The notes below the pieces were generated by a model. It did no database searches. It had not been told where the DNA came from and saw only the letters and a program-made list of their open reading frames with translations. A stretch of DNA of 64,000 bases, taken from contig NZ_JAUSRB010000002.1 of assembly GCF_030811595.1 (NCBI RefSeq), positions 7,812,001 through 7,876,000 of the forward strand, read 5' to 3'. Position 1 is the first letter of the stretch, and every line of letters begins with the position of its first letter. Positions 8,620 through 17,937 of the stretch are shown here, in pieces. The stretch comes from Streptosporangium brasiliense (GTDB lineage: Bacteria > Actinomycetota > Actinomycetes > Streptosporangiales > Streptosporangiaceae). Position numbers and translations under genes: made by a program.

Positions 8620-9942
8620 CTAGCCCTGGGAGACGTTCAGCCCCTTGTCCTTGATCGAGGCCACGGCTTTCTCCTGGACGGTCCTGAGCGCCTCCTGCAG
8701 GGTGCCGCCGCCGGAGACGGCCCGCCCGACCGCGGCGACGAAGGCGTCGTTCAGCGCCGGCGTGGTCGGGCCCCAGCCGAAGTCCGGGGCCACGGTCCCG
8801 GCGGAGTCGGCGAAGGTCCGGAAGACCGGCTGGTCACCGTAGAAAGGCCGCCCGGCCTGCATGCTCGGCGACGCCCCTCCCGCGACGCCGGCCGGGAAGA
8901 GGCCGCCGTCGGCCATCAGGCCGTCGACCGCGGCCGCGTCGGTGGACAGCCACCCGGCGAACTCCACGGCCTCCCGCGGGGCCGCGCACCCCTTCAGCAC
9001 GGCGTTCGGGGAGCCGCCGACGTTGCCGGTGACGGTACGGCCCGCCTCCCACTGGGGCATGGGCGCGACCGCCCACTTTCCCTTCGTCTTGGGGATCGAG
9101 TCCTCCAGCACCTTGGTCATCCAGACCGCCGACACCAGCGAGGCGATCTTCCCGTCGCTGAAGTCCTTGAACCAGGCGTCCGACCAGCCGGGCTTGACGT
9201 CCAGGAGTTTCCTGTCCAGCAGGCCCTGCCAGTAGCCGGCGACCTTGAGCGTCGGCGCGTCGGCCACGTTCACCTTCCAGGAGTCCCCCTCCGTGGCGAA
9301 CCACCGGGCACCGGCCTGCCAGGCGAACCCGCTGAAGCCGTACATGTCGTCGGGGTTGAAGGAGGTGAGGAAGACGTCCGGGTCCGCCTTGTGGATCTTC
9401 TCGGCCGCCGCCGCGAACTCGTCCCAGGTCTTCGGCACCTCGATCTCGAACTTGTCGAACAGGTCCTTGCGGTAGAACATCCCCATCGGGCCGGTGTCGA
9501 CGGGGATGCCGAACTGACGGCCACCGAAGGTCACCGTGTTGACCGCCCACGGCTGGATCTTGGAGTTGACGTCCTTCGCGAGGTCGGTGATGTCCTCCAG
9601 CGCCCCCTCGATGAGGAAACTGGCCATCGTCTCCGCGCCCACCTGCGCCAGACACGGCGCGTTGCCCGCTTTGACGGCGCCGAGCATCTTCTGGTAGCCG
9701 CCCTTGGCGCCCGGCTCGACCTGGGTGTACTTCACCTGGATGTCCGGGTGGGAGGCGTTCCAGGCGGCGGCGGCCCTGTCGTATCCGGGGGCCCAGCCCC
9801 ACCACTCGATCGTGACCGGTCCCGCCGAGGAGGCGGACGCGGCCGCGGGCCGCGGTGTCCCGTCGCCGCCACCACAGGCCGCCGCGGCGAGAGTGGTGAT
9901 CAGTGCGGTCGCCGCCCCGGCGACCGCTCGTGCGTTACGCAT
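8620..9942 (-). CDS. sugar ABC transporter substrate-binding lipoprotein
   Basis: A 440-residue extracellular solute-binding protein of family 1. The lipobox Cys is residue 23 (LAAAACGGG). The mature protein starts with VTIEWWGWAPGYDRAAAAWN, then shows the family motifs PCLAQVGAETMASFLIEGAL and FGIPVDTGPMGMFYRKDLFD, and a late WLSTDAAAV helix. It is the first gene of the importer operon. The sugar is not predictable, and no glycosidase or LacI/ROK regulator is adjacent. Confidence 0.92.
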   Translation of the reverse strand: MRNARAVAGAATALITTLAAAACGGGDGTPRPAAASASSAGPVTIEWWGWAPGYDRAAAAWNASHPDIQVKYTQVEPGAKGGYQKMLGAVKAGNAPCLAQVGAETMASFLIEGALEDITDLAKDVNSKIQPWAVNTVTFGGRQFGIPVDTGPMGMFYRKDLFDKFEIEVPKTWDEFAAAAEKIHKADPDVFLTSFNPDDMYGFSGFAWQAGARWFATEGDSWKVNVADAPTLKVAGYWQGLLDRKLLDVKPGWSDAWFKDFSDGKIASLVSAVWMTKVLEDSIPKTKGKWAVAPMPQWEAGRTVTGNVGGSPNAVLKGCAAPREAVEFAGWLSTDAAAVDGLMADGGLFPAGVAGGASPSMQAGRPFYGDQPVFRTFADSAGTVAPDFGWGPTTPALNDAFVAAVGRAVSGGGTLQEALRTVQEKAVASIKDKGLNVSQG

Positions 9943-10524
9943 GACGTGGATATCCTTCCGCGCACCCTTTTCCGTGGCGGCAACCCTCCGCCGTCGGCAC
10001 CCCTCCCCTCCATGGACAAACGGCGCCGGATTCTTGCACTTTGCGATCCGCGGCCCCGCGCGCTCCCGAGCAGACGACCCCGCGCACTCCCGATCCGCGG
10101 CCCCGCGCGCTCCCGGACAGGCGGCCCCGCGGGGCGCTGACCGGCCGCCGCGGGAGTGCCGGTCAAACGTCCAAGTGCCGCGCCCCTTTGTCCATTACCG
10201 GGCCGTGAACCCGCTGCTCATGCTGGAGCCGACCGCTCCGCCATGCGACGAGGGGCGGTCCGGCGGAGGCCGGAGACGAGGGAGCCGATCCTGAAGGCCG
10301 GAGGCCCGGTCCTCAGGGATTTCCGGCCGTCGCCCGGGTAACCTTCCCCGTAATGGGAGGCGCAGGTATGAGAGATCCGGCGTGACTTCGATGACCGAAC
10401 GCGTGACAGCCACCGACGACGTGCCCGGCGGCCGTGGGCCGCGGGCCGGGTTCCCTCCCGTCGGGATCACCCGCCGCCGCGCCCGGTGCGCCGGGTGACC
10501 GGCGGGGCCGGCGGGACCGGCAGG
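9943..10524. other. 582-bp intergenic region, no gene seen
   Basis: This region separates the divergent sugar operon and alcohol dehydrogenase gene, so it must hold both promoters. No convincing coding frame is present: all open frames change composition and lack ribosome sites. It contains a 25-base direct repeat, described separately. No LacI-type operator was identified with confidence. Confidence 0.5.
10044..10115. repeat. 25-bp direct repeat, two copies 47 bp apart
   Basis: The 25-base unit beginning CGATCCGCGGCC is identical at 10044-10068 and 10091-10115. The spacer carries a diverged third partial copy (GACCCCGCGCACTCCCG). It sits upstream of the sugar-binding lipoprotein gene. Regulatory or simple slippage origin are both possible. 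Confidence 0.6.
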
Positions 10525-11523
10525 ATGGACGCCTGGGTGGTCGCCCGCCCGGGACCGATCGCCTCGCGCCCGCTGGAGCGGACCCGGCTCCCGATCCCCT
10601 CGCCGGGGCCGGGTGAGGTGCTCGTCGAGGTCGAGGCGTGCGCCGTCTGCCGCACCGACCTCCACCTCGCCGAGGGCGACCTGCTCCCCCGGCGTCCCAG
10701 GACCGTGCCGGGCCACGAGGTCGTCGGCCGGGTCGCCGCGAGCGGCCCGGACGCGACGCGGCTCGCGCCCGGCACCCGGGTGGGCGTGGCCTGGCTCCGC
10801 TCGACCTGCGGGCTCTGCCGCTACTGCCGCCGGGGCGTGGAGAACCTCTGCCCCGCCTCCACCTACACCGGCTGGGACGCCGACGGCGGCTACGCCGGAT
10901 ATCTCACCGCCCCCGAGGACTACGTATACCCGCTCCCGGAGGACGCTCCGGCCGAGAAGCTGGCGCCGCTGCTGTGCGCCGGGATCATCGGCTACCGCGC
11001 CCTGCTCCGCTGCGATCTGCCCCCCGGCGGCCGGCTGGGCGTCTACGGCTTCGGCGCCTCGGCTCACCTGACCGCCCAGCTCGCCGTCGCCCAGGGCGCG
11101 ACCGTGCACGTCCTCACCCGGTCGGCCAAGGCCCGCGAGCTGGCCATGGCGCTGGGCGCGGCCTCCGCCGGCGGCGCGGCCGACGCCCCGCCCGAGCCGC
11201 TGGACTCCGCGATCCTGTTCGCCCCGGCCGGCGAGCTGGTGCCCGTCGCGCTGGCCGCCCTGGACCGGGGCGGCACCCTCGCGGTGGCGGGCATCCACCT
11301 CAGCGACATCCCCGTGCTGAACTACCAGCGCCACCTGTTCCAGGAGCGGACGCTGCGCAGCGTCACCGCCAACACCCGCGCCGACGGCCGGGGATATCTG
11401 GATCTCGCCACGGCCCGTCCCCCGCGGGTCACCACCGTCCCCTATCCCTTCGACGCGGCGGACCAGGCGCTGGAGGACCTGGCCACCGACCGCGTCGAAG
11501 GCGCCGCCGTACTCCTCAGATAG
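10525..11523 (+). CDS. zinc-dependent alcohol dehydrogenase
   Basis: A 332-residue medium-chain dehydrogenase. Catalytic zinc ligands appear as C42 and H64-E65 ([18 protein letters not shown]). The structural zinc loop has closely spaced Cys in [17 protein letters not shown]. The Rossmann glycine motif is degenerate ([11 protein letters not shown]). It reduces aldehydes or oxidises alcohols with NAD(P). ATG 10525 gives the family's usual MDAWVV start; GTG 10486 is an alternative 13 codons upstream. It is followed by genes resembling hypoxia/dormancy regulon members, where such dehydrogenases are also common. Confidence 0.88.
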   Translation: MDAWVVARPGPIASRPLERTRLPIPSPGPGEVLVEVEACAVCRTDLHLAEGDLLPRRPRTVPGHEVVGRVAASGPDATRLAPGTRVGVAWLRSTCGLCRYCRRGVENLCPASTYTGWDADGGYAGYLTAPEDYVYPLPEDAPAEKLAPLLCAGIIGYRALLRCDLPPGGRLGVYGFGASAHLTAQLAVAQGATVHVLTRSAKARELAMALGAASAGGAADAPPEPLDSAILFAPAGELVPVALAALDRGGTLAVAGIHLSDIPVLNYQRHLFQERTLRSVTANTRADGRGYLDLATARPPRVTTVPYPFDAADQALEDLATDRVEGAAVLLR

Positions 11524-11576
11524 CCTCAGGCGGCTCCGGGCGGCCCGTGGCGCGCCGGCCGCGGGGCCGGGCGCGG

Positions 11577-11780
11577 TCACCCGGCCGGCATGTGCCTCTC
11601 GGTCATCACGTGCGCGTCAGGGCCGGGGAACACGAGGCTCTCGTGGTCGGCGTCCATCCACCGCACCACGTAGGGCGGGGAGCCGTCCGGGTGGCGCAGT
11701 TCCACGATCACACCGATCCGCCGGGTCTCACCGTGCCGGGTGCCCTCGACGACCAGCTTGTCACCTATCGCTGCCTTCAT
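11577..11780 (-). CDS. DUF1918 protein
   Basis: A 67-residue small basic protein with the DUF1918 pattern: AAIGDKLVVEGTRHG, then RIGVIVELRHPDGSPPYVVRW and a C-terminal VFPGPDAHVM. The fold is probably an SH3-like barrel. The ribosome site GAAAGGAGAG is 5 bases upstream of ATG. The function is unknown; relatives often lie among stress and dormancy genes, as here beside Rv1733c and UspA genes. Confidence 0.88.
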   Translation of the reverse strand: MKAAIGDKLVVEGTRHGETRRIGVIVELRHPDGSPPYVVRWMDADHESLVFPGPDAHVMTERHMPAG

Positions 11781-11915
11781 AGCACTCTCCTTTCATTCAC
11801 GCGGCCGCCATCGCCGCCCGAGGGGGGAGAATCCGCCGCTTGCGACCTGCCGACCGGAGGGGCCCGCCCGGCCGGGCGGCCCGGCCGGAGGCCCTCCCCT
11901 GCCGGGGCCGCGCGG

Positions 11916-12494
11916 TCAGGTCTGCCGTGGCCGGCGCCACCGCTGGTCGGCGAGGACCCACGCCCTCTCCCACTCGGCGTCGCGGTGCCGGTTCAGCAGC
12001 CCCCGGGCACCGGCGAGGCAGAGCAGCAGGACCGCCCCGCCCCCTCCCGCCACCGCGATCGCGGCGACCGCGCTGTCGGTGATCGTCTTCACGTGACGCT
12101 GCGGGGGCGCCGTGATCCGGCCGCTCCCATCGAGCCAGATCTGGGTGTGGGAGCCGGCCGGTGTGCTCGGCGAGAGCACCACCTGGCCCGTCCGCGTGCC
12201 GCCCTGCGGGGTGGTCCACCGCACCGTCCGGGTCCGCCATCCCGCGCCGTGCGCCGCGTCCACGACCTCCGCGGCGACGGTCTGCCGGTGGCCGGGGCCG
12301 GTGAGCTCAGCCCGCAGGCCGCTCGCGTAGACCTGCCGCCCGAACGCGGCCGCGGGCCACAGGAAGGCAACGAAGATCATCAAGCTCACCAGCACGATCA
12401 CCGTGTCGATCCGGTCCGAGCGTCTGCGCAACGGGTTGCCGTCGAAGCGGTGAAGATTCAGGCAGCGCATCGCCCAACGGGCAAGGGAACGCAT
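11916..12494 (-). CDS. Rv1733c-family membrane protein
   Basis: A 192-residue protein with two membrane helices, one near residues 30-50 (TVIVLVSLMIFVAFLWPAAA) and one near 145-165 (SAVAAIAVAGGGGAVLLLCLA). The extracytoplasmic domain between them carries the TTPQGGTRTGQVVLSP motif typical of the family. The C-terminal tail is Arg-rich and cytoplasmic. The start at 12494 is supported by GGAGGT 6 bases upstream. Rv1733c of Mycobacterium tuberculosis belongs to the DosR dormancy regulon. The gene is divergent from a UspA gene across a promoter carrying DosR-like boxes. Confidence 0.85.
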   Translation of the reverse strand: MRSLARWAMRCLNLHRFDGNPLRRRSDRIDTVIVLVSLMIFVAFLWPAAAFGRQVYASGLRAELTGPGHRQTVAAEVVDAAHGAGWRTRTVRWTTPQGGTRTGQVVLSPSTPAGSHTQIWLDGSGRITAPPQRHVKTITDSAVAAIAVAGGGGAVLLLCLAGARGLLNRHRDAEWERAWVLADQRWRRPRQT

Positions 12495-12559
12495 CGGGCC
12501 ACCTCCTGCCGCCGATATGCACATCTTCACGGTCCGGCCCGCGCGCCCGGTGCTGCCAG

Positions 12560-12593
12560 GGTCTTTGGACGTGGCCACCCGGGACCTTCGGCC
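12560..12593. promoter_or_regulatory. pair of DosR/DevR-like boxes upstream of the Rv1733c gene
   Basis: GGGACCTTCGGCC at 12581-12593 and an inverted GGTCTTTGGAC at 12560-12570 resemble the dormancy-regulator palindrome (GGGAC, two or three A/T-rich bases, GTCCC). They lie 66-99 bases before the Rv1733c-family start. The assignment is by similarity to the consensus I remember, and no dosR gene is in the window. Confidence 0.45.
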
Positions 12594-12773
12594 TCATCGC
12601 TCGCCGGCCGGTACCTTGGGTCCTTCTCAGGGAGTCCTTCCCCGGCTTTCCTCCCCCACACCGTGTGGCGGGGACCTGCCCGCCGTCATGGTCACCCGCG
12701 AGCGAGATGCCCCTCCTGCTGCGCTCTGTACGGCTTGCGCGTATTACGCGCTATGCGGAGCCGTACCCGGATA

Positions 12774-12788
12774 GGGACCAAAGACCGG
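12774..12788 (+). promoter_or_regulatory. DosR/DevR-like box upstream of the UspA gene
   Basis: GGGACCAAAGACCGG lies about 96 bases before the UspA start. By eye it matches 11 of 14 positions of the GGGACTWWAGTCCC consensus and shares CCAAAGACC with the inverted box at 12560. Confidence 0.45.
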
Positions 12789-12883
12789 CCACAGAAGGGC
12801 CGTGCGCCTCTGGAAACGGCCCGTTCGACGTCGCAAGAGTGGCTACGCACGCCACCCATCCCAGGAACGGAGACCTGACCGAG

Positions 12884-13387
12884 ATGCCCCTCCCCGCATC
12901 ACGCCATGTCGTCGTCGCCCTTGACGGCTCACCGGGCTCCATCGCCGCACTCCGCCGCGGGGCGGCGGAGGCGGGCGCGACGGGCGCGCAACTGGTGGTC
13001 GTCCATGTCCTTCCGGACGGGCCGCTCGGACCGGGCGGGACAGAGGGGGCCGGAGGGCCGGACGGCCCCGGTGACCGGGACCGCCTCCGAGCGGGCGAGG
13101 TGGACGCGCTCGTCGCCGCGACCGTACCGGGCGGGGCCGCCGCGGCGGCCCGCACGATCATCGCCCACGGCGACCCCGCCCATGTGATCATCCAGCACGC
13201 CCGGCAGGCGGAGCTGCTGATCATCGGCGCCAGGCCCGGCGGGACACCCCTGGACGGCTCGACCCTCGACCCCGTCCTGCGGGAGGGCCCGTGCCCGATC
13301 CTGATCTGTTCCTCCCCGGACACGGCGGGACGCCTGTCGTGGACCGTCCGGCTGCCGGCGCGGCCGCGCGACCCGGCGTCCCGCTGA
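12884..13387 (+). CDS. universal stress protein (UspA family)
   Basis: A 167-residue single-domain UspA protein. Strand 1 is HVVVALDGSPGSIAALRRG, then come LVVVHVLPDG and AARTIIAHGDPAHVIIQHAR. The ATP-binding loop region LLIIGARPGGTPLDGSTLDPVL is diverged from the usual Gly-x2-Gly-x9-Gly-Ser, so nucleotide binding is uncertain. A Gly/Pro-rich insertion follows strand 2. ATG 12884 starts MPLPASRHVVVA; the open frame continues upstream without support. It is divergent from the Rv1733c-family gene and probably co-regulated through the DosR-like boxes. Confidence 0.88.
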   Translation: MPLPASRHVVVALDGSPGSIAALRRGAAEAGATGAQLVVVHVLPDGPLGPGGTEGAGGPDGPGDRDRLRAGEVDALVAATVPGGAAAAARTIIAHGDPAHVIIQHARQAELLIIGARPGGTPLDGSTLDPVLREGPCPILICSSPDTAGRLSWTVRLPARPRDPASR

Positions 13388-13460
13388 TCCCGCGGGTCCA
13401 GGCCCTCCCCGGCACGGCGGCGGGCCCGTCCCGGACCAGGTGGTCACCCCGTGCGGGCGG

Positions 13461-15422
13461 TCAGGGACGGGCGGCGACCCCGTAGTTGCGCTCCCAGCGC
13501 CCACCGGAGGGGGCGGTGTCGAAACAGACGGCGGCCGCGGCGTTGCCCGCCAGATCGTTGTCCTGCACCGCGCCCGACACACAATTGCCGCTGCCGGTGA
13601 TCCACAGACCATGGGTCTGCGTCTTGGGGTCCTGGTTGTCCCAGACGCGGTTGCCGCGGACCGTCGGGCTGAGGGTCGGCGCGTTCAGGGTGAGGCCGGC
13701 GCGGACGGCGGGACGGTCGGGCAGGCTGTACGGGGTGCCCGCCGCGGGCGGCTCCCCCTCCCAGGCCGTCGCCACGCCGGGGTGGAAGGGGGCGAGGAAC
13801 AGCTCGGTGGCGGTGTTGGCGGTGACGATCGCCCTGCACCCGCCGGCGGTGAGCGTCTTTCCGCGGTGACCTCCGGGGAGCCAGGCGGCGGCGGTGTCGG
13901 TCAGGGACGTGGCGGTGTAGGTGACGCCGTCGCCCTCGCCGGAGGCCGCGGGGGCCGTCTGCTCGCCGTTGTCGCGGATCCGGTTGTCGAGCAGGGCGGC
14001 GTCGACGAGGGTGCCGTCGACACGGACGCCGTCGAGGGCGTTGCCCCAGATGTCGTTGCCGTCGAGGACCATCTCGGTGGAGGCGTGCGCGGGGCCACCG
14101 GGCATGTTGTGCTGGCGGTAGCCGTAGCGGCCGTTGCGGCTGACGCGGTTGCCCTGGACGCTGTAACGGCCGGGCGTATTGCCGATGCTGATGCCGTCGA
14201 GGACGTTGCCGTCGACGACGCAGCCGGTGACGATGCCACCCCGGCCGGCGACGGAGGTCGTGCCCAGGCCCGAGACGTCGTAGCCCGCCTCGTGGTTACC
14301 GATCATGGTGCAGGCGGCGACGATGAGCCCGTCGGCGCCCCAGTCGGAGATGCCGTACCGGTTGCCCTCCGCGTGGCAGTTGGTGATGCGGATGCCGCGG
14401 GGCGGGGTCCAATCCCGGTCCTGGAGTTCCAGGAAGACGCCGTTGGTCCCGTTGCCGACGGCGGTGCAGCCGGTGATGGTGAGGCGCTCGACGGCGCCCC
14501 AGCCGCCGATCCCGATGCCCAGACCGGCCCCGCCCATCTGCGTGCCGCTGTCCAGCCGCCCGCAGCCGACGGCGATGACGCTCTCCACCACCGTGTCCTG
14601 CAGGAAGTCGCAGCCGAAGCCCGAGGCGGCGGTGTGATGGATGTACAGGTCGTGGAAATGGCCCCGGAGCACGTACTGCAGGCCCAGCCCCTTGGCGAGC
14701 ACGTCGTACTCCCCGAGCTCGACACCGGAGCCGTCGATCTCGAAGCCGGCGAAGGTGCAGTCGGCGATGTGGTTGTCGCGGCCGGCGCCGTGCTGGATGG
14801 CGGTGAAGAAGGCCAGCGGTGTCGGATCGGTGGGATCGCCGGGGTTCGACAGCACGAACCGGGTCGCGGCCGGACCCGCGCCGACGAGCGACACCCCGCT
14901 CCTCCACACGGTGCCCGCGTCCCGGATCGAATACACACCGGCCGGGCAGTAGATGACACGCGCCCGGCCGTCGGCGGCGCAGCCGTCCCCGGCCCGGCGG
15001 ACCAACTCCGCCAGGGCCGGCTGGTCGTTGGTGACGCCGTCGCCGGCCAGGCCGTACTCGCGGGCGTCGTAGACGAGGGGGTCCACCGGGACGGCGGCCG
15101 CGGGCAGGCTGACGACCGGCTCGGCGGCGGGCAGCGCCAGGGAGTAGGTGCGGCCGGGGGCGTCGGGCCACCGCTCGGTGACGCGGTAGACCCAGTGGGA
15201 GGGGGTCACGCCCGCGGCGTCGGTGGCCAGCAGTTCGAGCCTGAAGCGGCCGGACTCGTCGAGCTGGGCCTCCGTCCCGCCGAGGACGATGAGGCCGTGC
15301 TCGGCGCTGGTGAGGGTGGCGGGCTCGGGCTCGATGAGCACGCTGCCGCGGCGGGGCTCGCCGTCGGGGTTCAGATACTGTCCGGTCACGACGACGGTCT
15401 GCAGGTCTCCGGGCAGATGCAT
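13461..15422 (-). CDS. right-handed beta-helix (pectate-lyase-3-like) protein
   Basis: A 653-residue protein. The N-terminal 110 residues form a small beta domain (VVVTGQYLNPDGEPRRGSVL) like those at the base of phage tail fibres and bacterial tailspikes. Then follows the pectate lyase superfamily opening VYDAREYGLAGDGVTNDQPAL and IYCPAGVYSI, and many parallel beta-helix turns rich in Asn, Gly and Val (NHEAGYDVSGL, NRVSRNGRYGY, DGNDIWGNALDGV). There is no signal peptide or membrane segment, unusual for a polysaccharide-acting enzyme. A GAGAGGAG ribosome site supports the start. No phage structural genes are adjacent. Substrate and location are unknown. Confidence 0.8.
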   Translation of the reverse strand: MHLPGDLQTVVVTGQYLNPDGEPRRGSVLIEPEPATLTSAEHGLIVLGGTEAQLDESGRFRLELLATDAAGVTPSHWVYRVTERWPDAPGRTYSLALPAAEPVVSLPAAAVPVDPLVYDAREYGLAGDGVTNDQPALAELVRRAGDGCAADGRARVIYCPAGVYSIRDAGTVWRSGVSLVGAGPAATRFVLSNPGDPTDPTPLAFFTAIQHGAGRDNHIADCTFAGFEIDGSGVELGEYDVLAKGLGLQYVLRGHFHDLYIHHTAASGFGCDFLQDTVVESVIAVGCGRLDSGTQMGGAGLGIGIGGWGAVERLTITGCTAVGNGTNGVFLELQDRDWTPPRGIRITNCHAEGNRYGISDWGADGLIVAACTMIGNHEAGYDVSGLGTTSVAGRGGIVTGCVVDGNVLDGISIGNTPGRYSVQGNRVSRNGRYGYRQHNMPGGPAHASTEMVLDGNDIWGNALDGVRVDGTLVDAALLDNRIRDNGEQTAPAASGEGDGVTYTATSLTDTAAAWLPGGHRGKTLTAGGCRAIVTANTATELFLAPFHPGVATAWEGEPPAAGTPYSLPDRPAVRAGLTLNAPTLSPTVRGNRVWDNQDPKTQTHGLWITGSGNCVSGAVQDNDLAGNAAAAVCFDTAPSGGRWERNYGVAARP

Positions 15423-15801
15423 CCCGGGCTCCTCTCGGCGAAACTGGGCCCGCCGGTGCGACGCGAGGGGCGAGGGGCCGGGACCGCGGAGGCGGGCGTC
15501 ACATCGGCCGCGTCGGTACAGGCGGGTGACGGTCCCCGGCGCACCCGCCCCAGGACCGACCGGTCCGGACGGCCGGTCAGGGGTTGGATTCCCCCCTCCC
15601 GGCGAAGTAAGCGCAGATCAACAGGGCTCCCCACGGCCGGCCGCGCCCCCCTGCGGTACGGTCCGCCCGGGACCTCCACAGCGAATGATCACTTTAAGCC
15701 ATGATATGACTACTTTTAGTGGAAATGCTCGGGGAGCTGCGCCCCGGCTCCCCGGGGGCGCCGGTCAGGGGCCGCGGCGCCGGACGAGGGGAGGGGCAGC
15801 G
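15423..15801. other. 379-bp divergent intergenic region, no gene seen
   Basis: It separates the beta-helix gene and the DUF5996 gene. A locally AT-rich stretch at 15684-15725 probably holds promoters for one or both genes. No recognisable operator or coding frame is seen. Confidence 0.5.
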
Positions 15802-16761
15802 ATGGAGTGGTTTCCCGCCATGCCGCTGGAGGGGTGGGCCGACACGAAGGAGACCGTGCACCGGTTCACGCAGATCGTCGGCAAAGTACGGCTGGCCACG
15901 AGCGTCCGCCGCAACCACTGGTGGAACGTCCCCTTCCACCTGACCGGGCGGGGCATCACCACACGCCCGTCAGGCGGCTTCGACGGCGTGCCGGTCTTCA
16001 CCGTCGACTTCGACTTCGTCGCCCACCGGCTGATCGTCAACCGGCTGGACGGGCACAGCGTGTCGTTCGGCCTGACGGGCCAGTCGGTCTCCTCCTTCCA
16101 CCGGACCTTCTTCGCCGCGCTGGAGGACCTGGGCATCGAGGTGGCGATCGAGGCCGAGCCGTTCGGGCTCGCCGACAGCACGCCGTTCGCCCAGGACACC
16201 AAGCACGCGGCTTACGACCCGGTGCTGGTCAACCGGTACTGGCAGGTCCTGTCGCAGGTCAACCTGGTGCTGGAACGTTTCGCGGCGAGGTTCTGCGGCA
16301 AGATCAGTCCGGTGCACCACTTCTGGCACACCTTCGACATCGCCGTGACCCGTTTCTCGGGCCGCTCGGTCGGCGCGCAGCCCCAGGCCGATCCCGTCAC
16401 CAGGGAGGCCTACTCCCGGGAGGTCATCAGCAGCGGATTCTGGTTCGGCGACGACGCGATGCCCTGGCCGGCGTTCTACTCCTACACCGCGCCCGAACCG
16501 GCGGGTCTCGCCGAGGAGCCGCTCCGCCCCGAGGAGGCGGCCTGGCTGCCGCAGCGGGGCAGCCACCTGGCCGTCCTGCGCTACGACGACGCGCGCGCCC
16601 ACGACGATCCCGTCGCCACCGTGCTGGACTTCCTCGACTGCGCCTACCAGGCGGGCGCCCGGCGGGCCCGCTGGGACAGGGCCCTGCTCGTCAGCCTGCC
16701 CGGGACCACCGACCCGCTCGTCGAGCAGGAGGCCCCGCAGCAACCGCCGGAGCAGCCCTAG
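15802..16761 (+). CDS. DUF5996 protein
   Basis: A 319-residue soluble protein. Family hallmarks are WADTKETVHRFTQIVGKVRL near the N-terminus, NHWWNVPFHLTGRGITT, VDFDFVAHRL, VLERFAARFCGKISPVHHFW and the late FYSYTAPEPAGL. The function of the family is unknown; no catalytic motif is recognised, although the conserved HHFWHTFD could bind a metal. A GAGGGGAGGGG ribosome site precedes ATG 15802, and the frame further upstream is not needed. It stands alone between unrelated genes. Confidence 0.85.
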   Translation: MEWFPAMPLEGWADTKETVHRFTQIVGKVRLATSVRRNHWWNVPFHLTGRGITTRPSGGFDGVPVFTVDFDFVAHRLIVNRLDGHSVSFGLTGQSVSSFHRTFFAALEDLGIEVAIEAEPFGLADSTPFAQDTKHAAYDPVLVNRYWQVLSQVNLVLERFAARFCGKISPVHHFWHTFDIAVTRFSGRSVGAQPQADPVTREAYSREVISSGFWFGDDAMPWPAFYSYTAPEPAGLAEEPLRPEEAAWLPQRGSHLAVLRYDDARAHDDPVATVLDFLDCAYQAGARRARWDRALLVSLPGTTDPLVEQEAPQQPPEQP

Positions 16762-16952
16762 CCGTACTGCCCCGGGCCTGTCCCGAGCCGTCGATCCTCC
16801 GGCGGCACGGGGCTTTCCGGGAATGCCCCTCCCCCACCTGCCGGCTCTCCCGCGGGCCGCGCCACGCCACCGCGTGGCGGCCGCGGCCTTCACCCGGCCC
16901 GACGGGACCGGGACGGACCTCCGGCCGCGCCGGCTCGTTACACTCGCGGGCC

Positions 16953-17792
16953 ATGACAGTGATTGACGGACTGATCCGCCTCGTGCCGCCGCCCACGGAA
17001 CCGGTCGATGCGCAAGGCGACTGGAGTGAGGTCGAGGCCGCCCTCGGGCTTGGGTTGCCCACCGACTTCAAAGCGCTCGTCGAGCGGTACGGGCGCGGCC
17101 AGTTCGTCGACCTCATCACGCCGCTGACCCCGTTCGGTACTCACGAGCTGCTGATCCAGCACGCTCGGCGGCTGCTGGACAGGGAGCGGTCCTTCCGCGA
17201 GCAGTATCCCGACGAGTGCCCCTACCCGTTCCACCCGGAGCCCGGCGGGCTGCTGGAGTGGGCCGGCACCGACAACGGTGACTCGCTCTGCTGGCTGACC
17301 GAGGGGGAACCGGACAGCTGGCGCGTCGTGGTCTGGAATCCGCGCAGCGTCGCCTACGCCGCATATGACGTCAGCGCCGTGGAGTTCCTGCACGGCTGGC
17401 TGAGCGGGCGGATCACCACGCCGATACTGCCCGACGGGGTCGAGGCGTCGCCGTGGTTCGAGCCGTTCCGCGAGCGCGAACACGTCTACATCAAGCTGTC
17501 CGAGGGCGAGTCGCCCTATCACGAGCGGCTGCGGATCCTGCGCGAGGCGCTCGCGCCCACGGCCGACCGGGGCGGCTACAGCGACGAGGACGGCGACCGG
17601 CAGGACCACTTCGCCGCCACGGAGCTCGGCTGGCTGCTGACCTACGAGACGGCCTACGGTCACCAGATCCGGGCCGCCTTCCCGCCCGAAGACGGAGAGC
17701 GGGCCCGTGTCACGCTGCTCGACGCGGCCCGCCGCATGGGTTGCCAGGTGCTGTCGACGACGACACACCTCGGCGAACCCGTCTGGACCTGA
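16953..17792 (+). CDS. SMI1/KNR4-family protein
   Basis: A 279-residue protein. The N-terminal 150 residues show the SUKH/SMI1-KNR4 pattern: DWSEVEAALGLGLPTDFKALVERYGRGQFVD and later LLEWAGTDNGDSLCWLT. The C-terminal part (HVYIKLSEGESPYHERL onward) is less conserved. SUKH proteins often act as immunity proteins against secreted toxins, but no toxin gene is adjacent, so an orphan immunity or general role is open. ATG 16953 starts MTVIDGLIRLVPPP. Confidence 0.82.
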   Translation: MTVIDGLIRLVPPPTEPVDAQGDWSEVEAALGLGLPTDFKALVERYGRGQFVDLITPLTPFGTHELLIQHARRLLDRERSFREQYPDECPYPFHPEPGGLLEWAGTDNGDSLCWLTEGEPDSWRVVVWNPRSVAYAAYDVSAVEFLHGWLSGRITTPILPDGVEASPWFEPFREREHVYIKLSEGESPYHERLRILREALAPTADRGGYSDEDGDRQDHFAATELGWLLTYETAYGHQIRAAFPPEDGERARVTLLDAARRMGCQVLSTTTHLGEPVWT

Positions 17793-17937
17793 AGCCTGTC
17801 GACGATCATCGGCGGTCGCGAGGCGGCCCCACCACCGGCGCGCAGGTATGGCGCGTGCCCTGGACGCCGAGCCGCCCCGGCCGCAGGTGTGCCCGCATGT
17901 CACCGCCACATATCGATCATGTAGGCTCGGGCCCGCG

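Noticed and set aside
10195-11580. Minus-strand frame of 461 codons opposite the alcohol dehydrogenase
   Set aside because: Antisense shadow of a clear Zn-dehydrogenase; no protein family features.
13440-15704. Plus-strand 754-codon frame opposite the beta-helix gene
   Set aside because: Low-complexity Gly/Val/Asp/Ala sequence complementary to the real gene.
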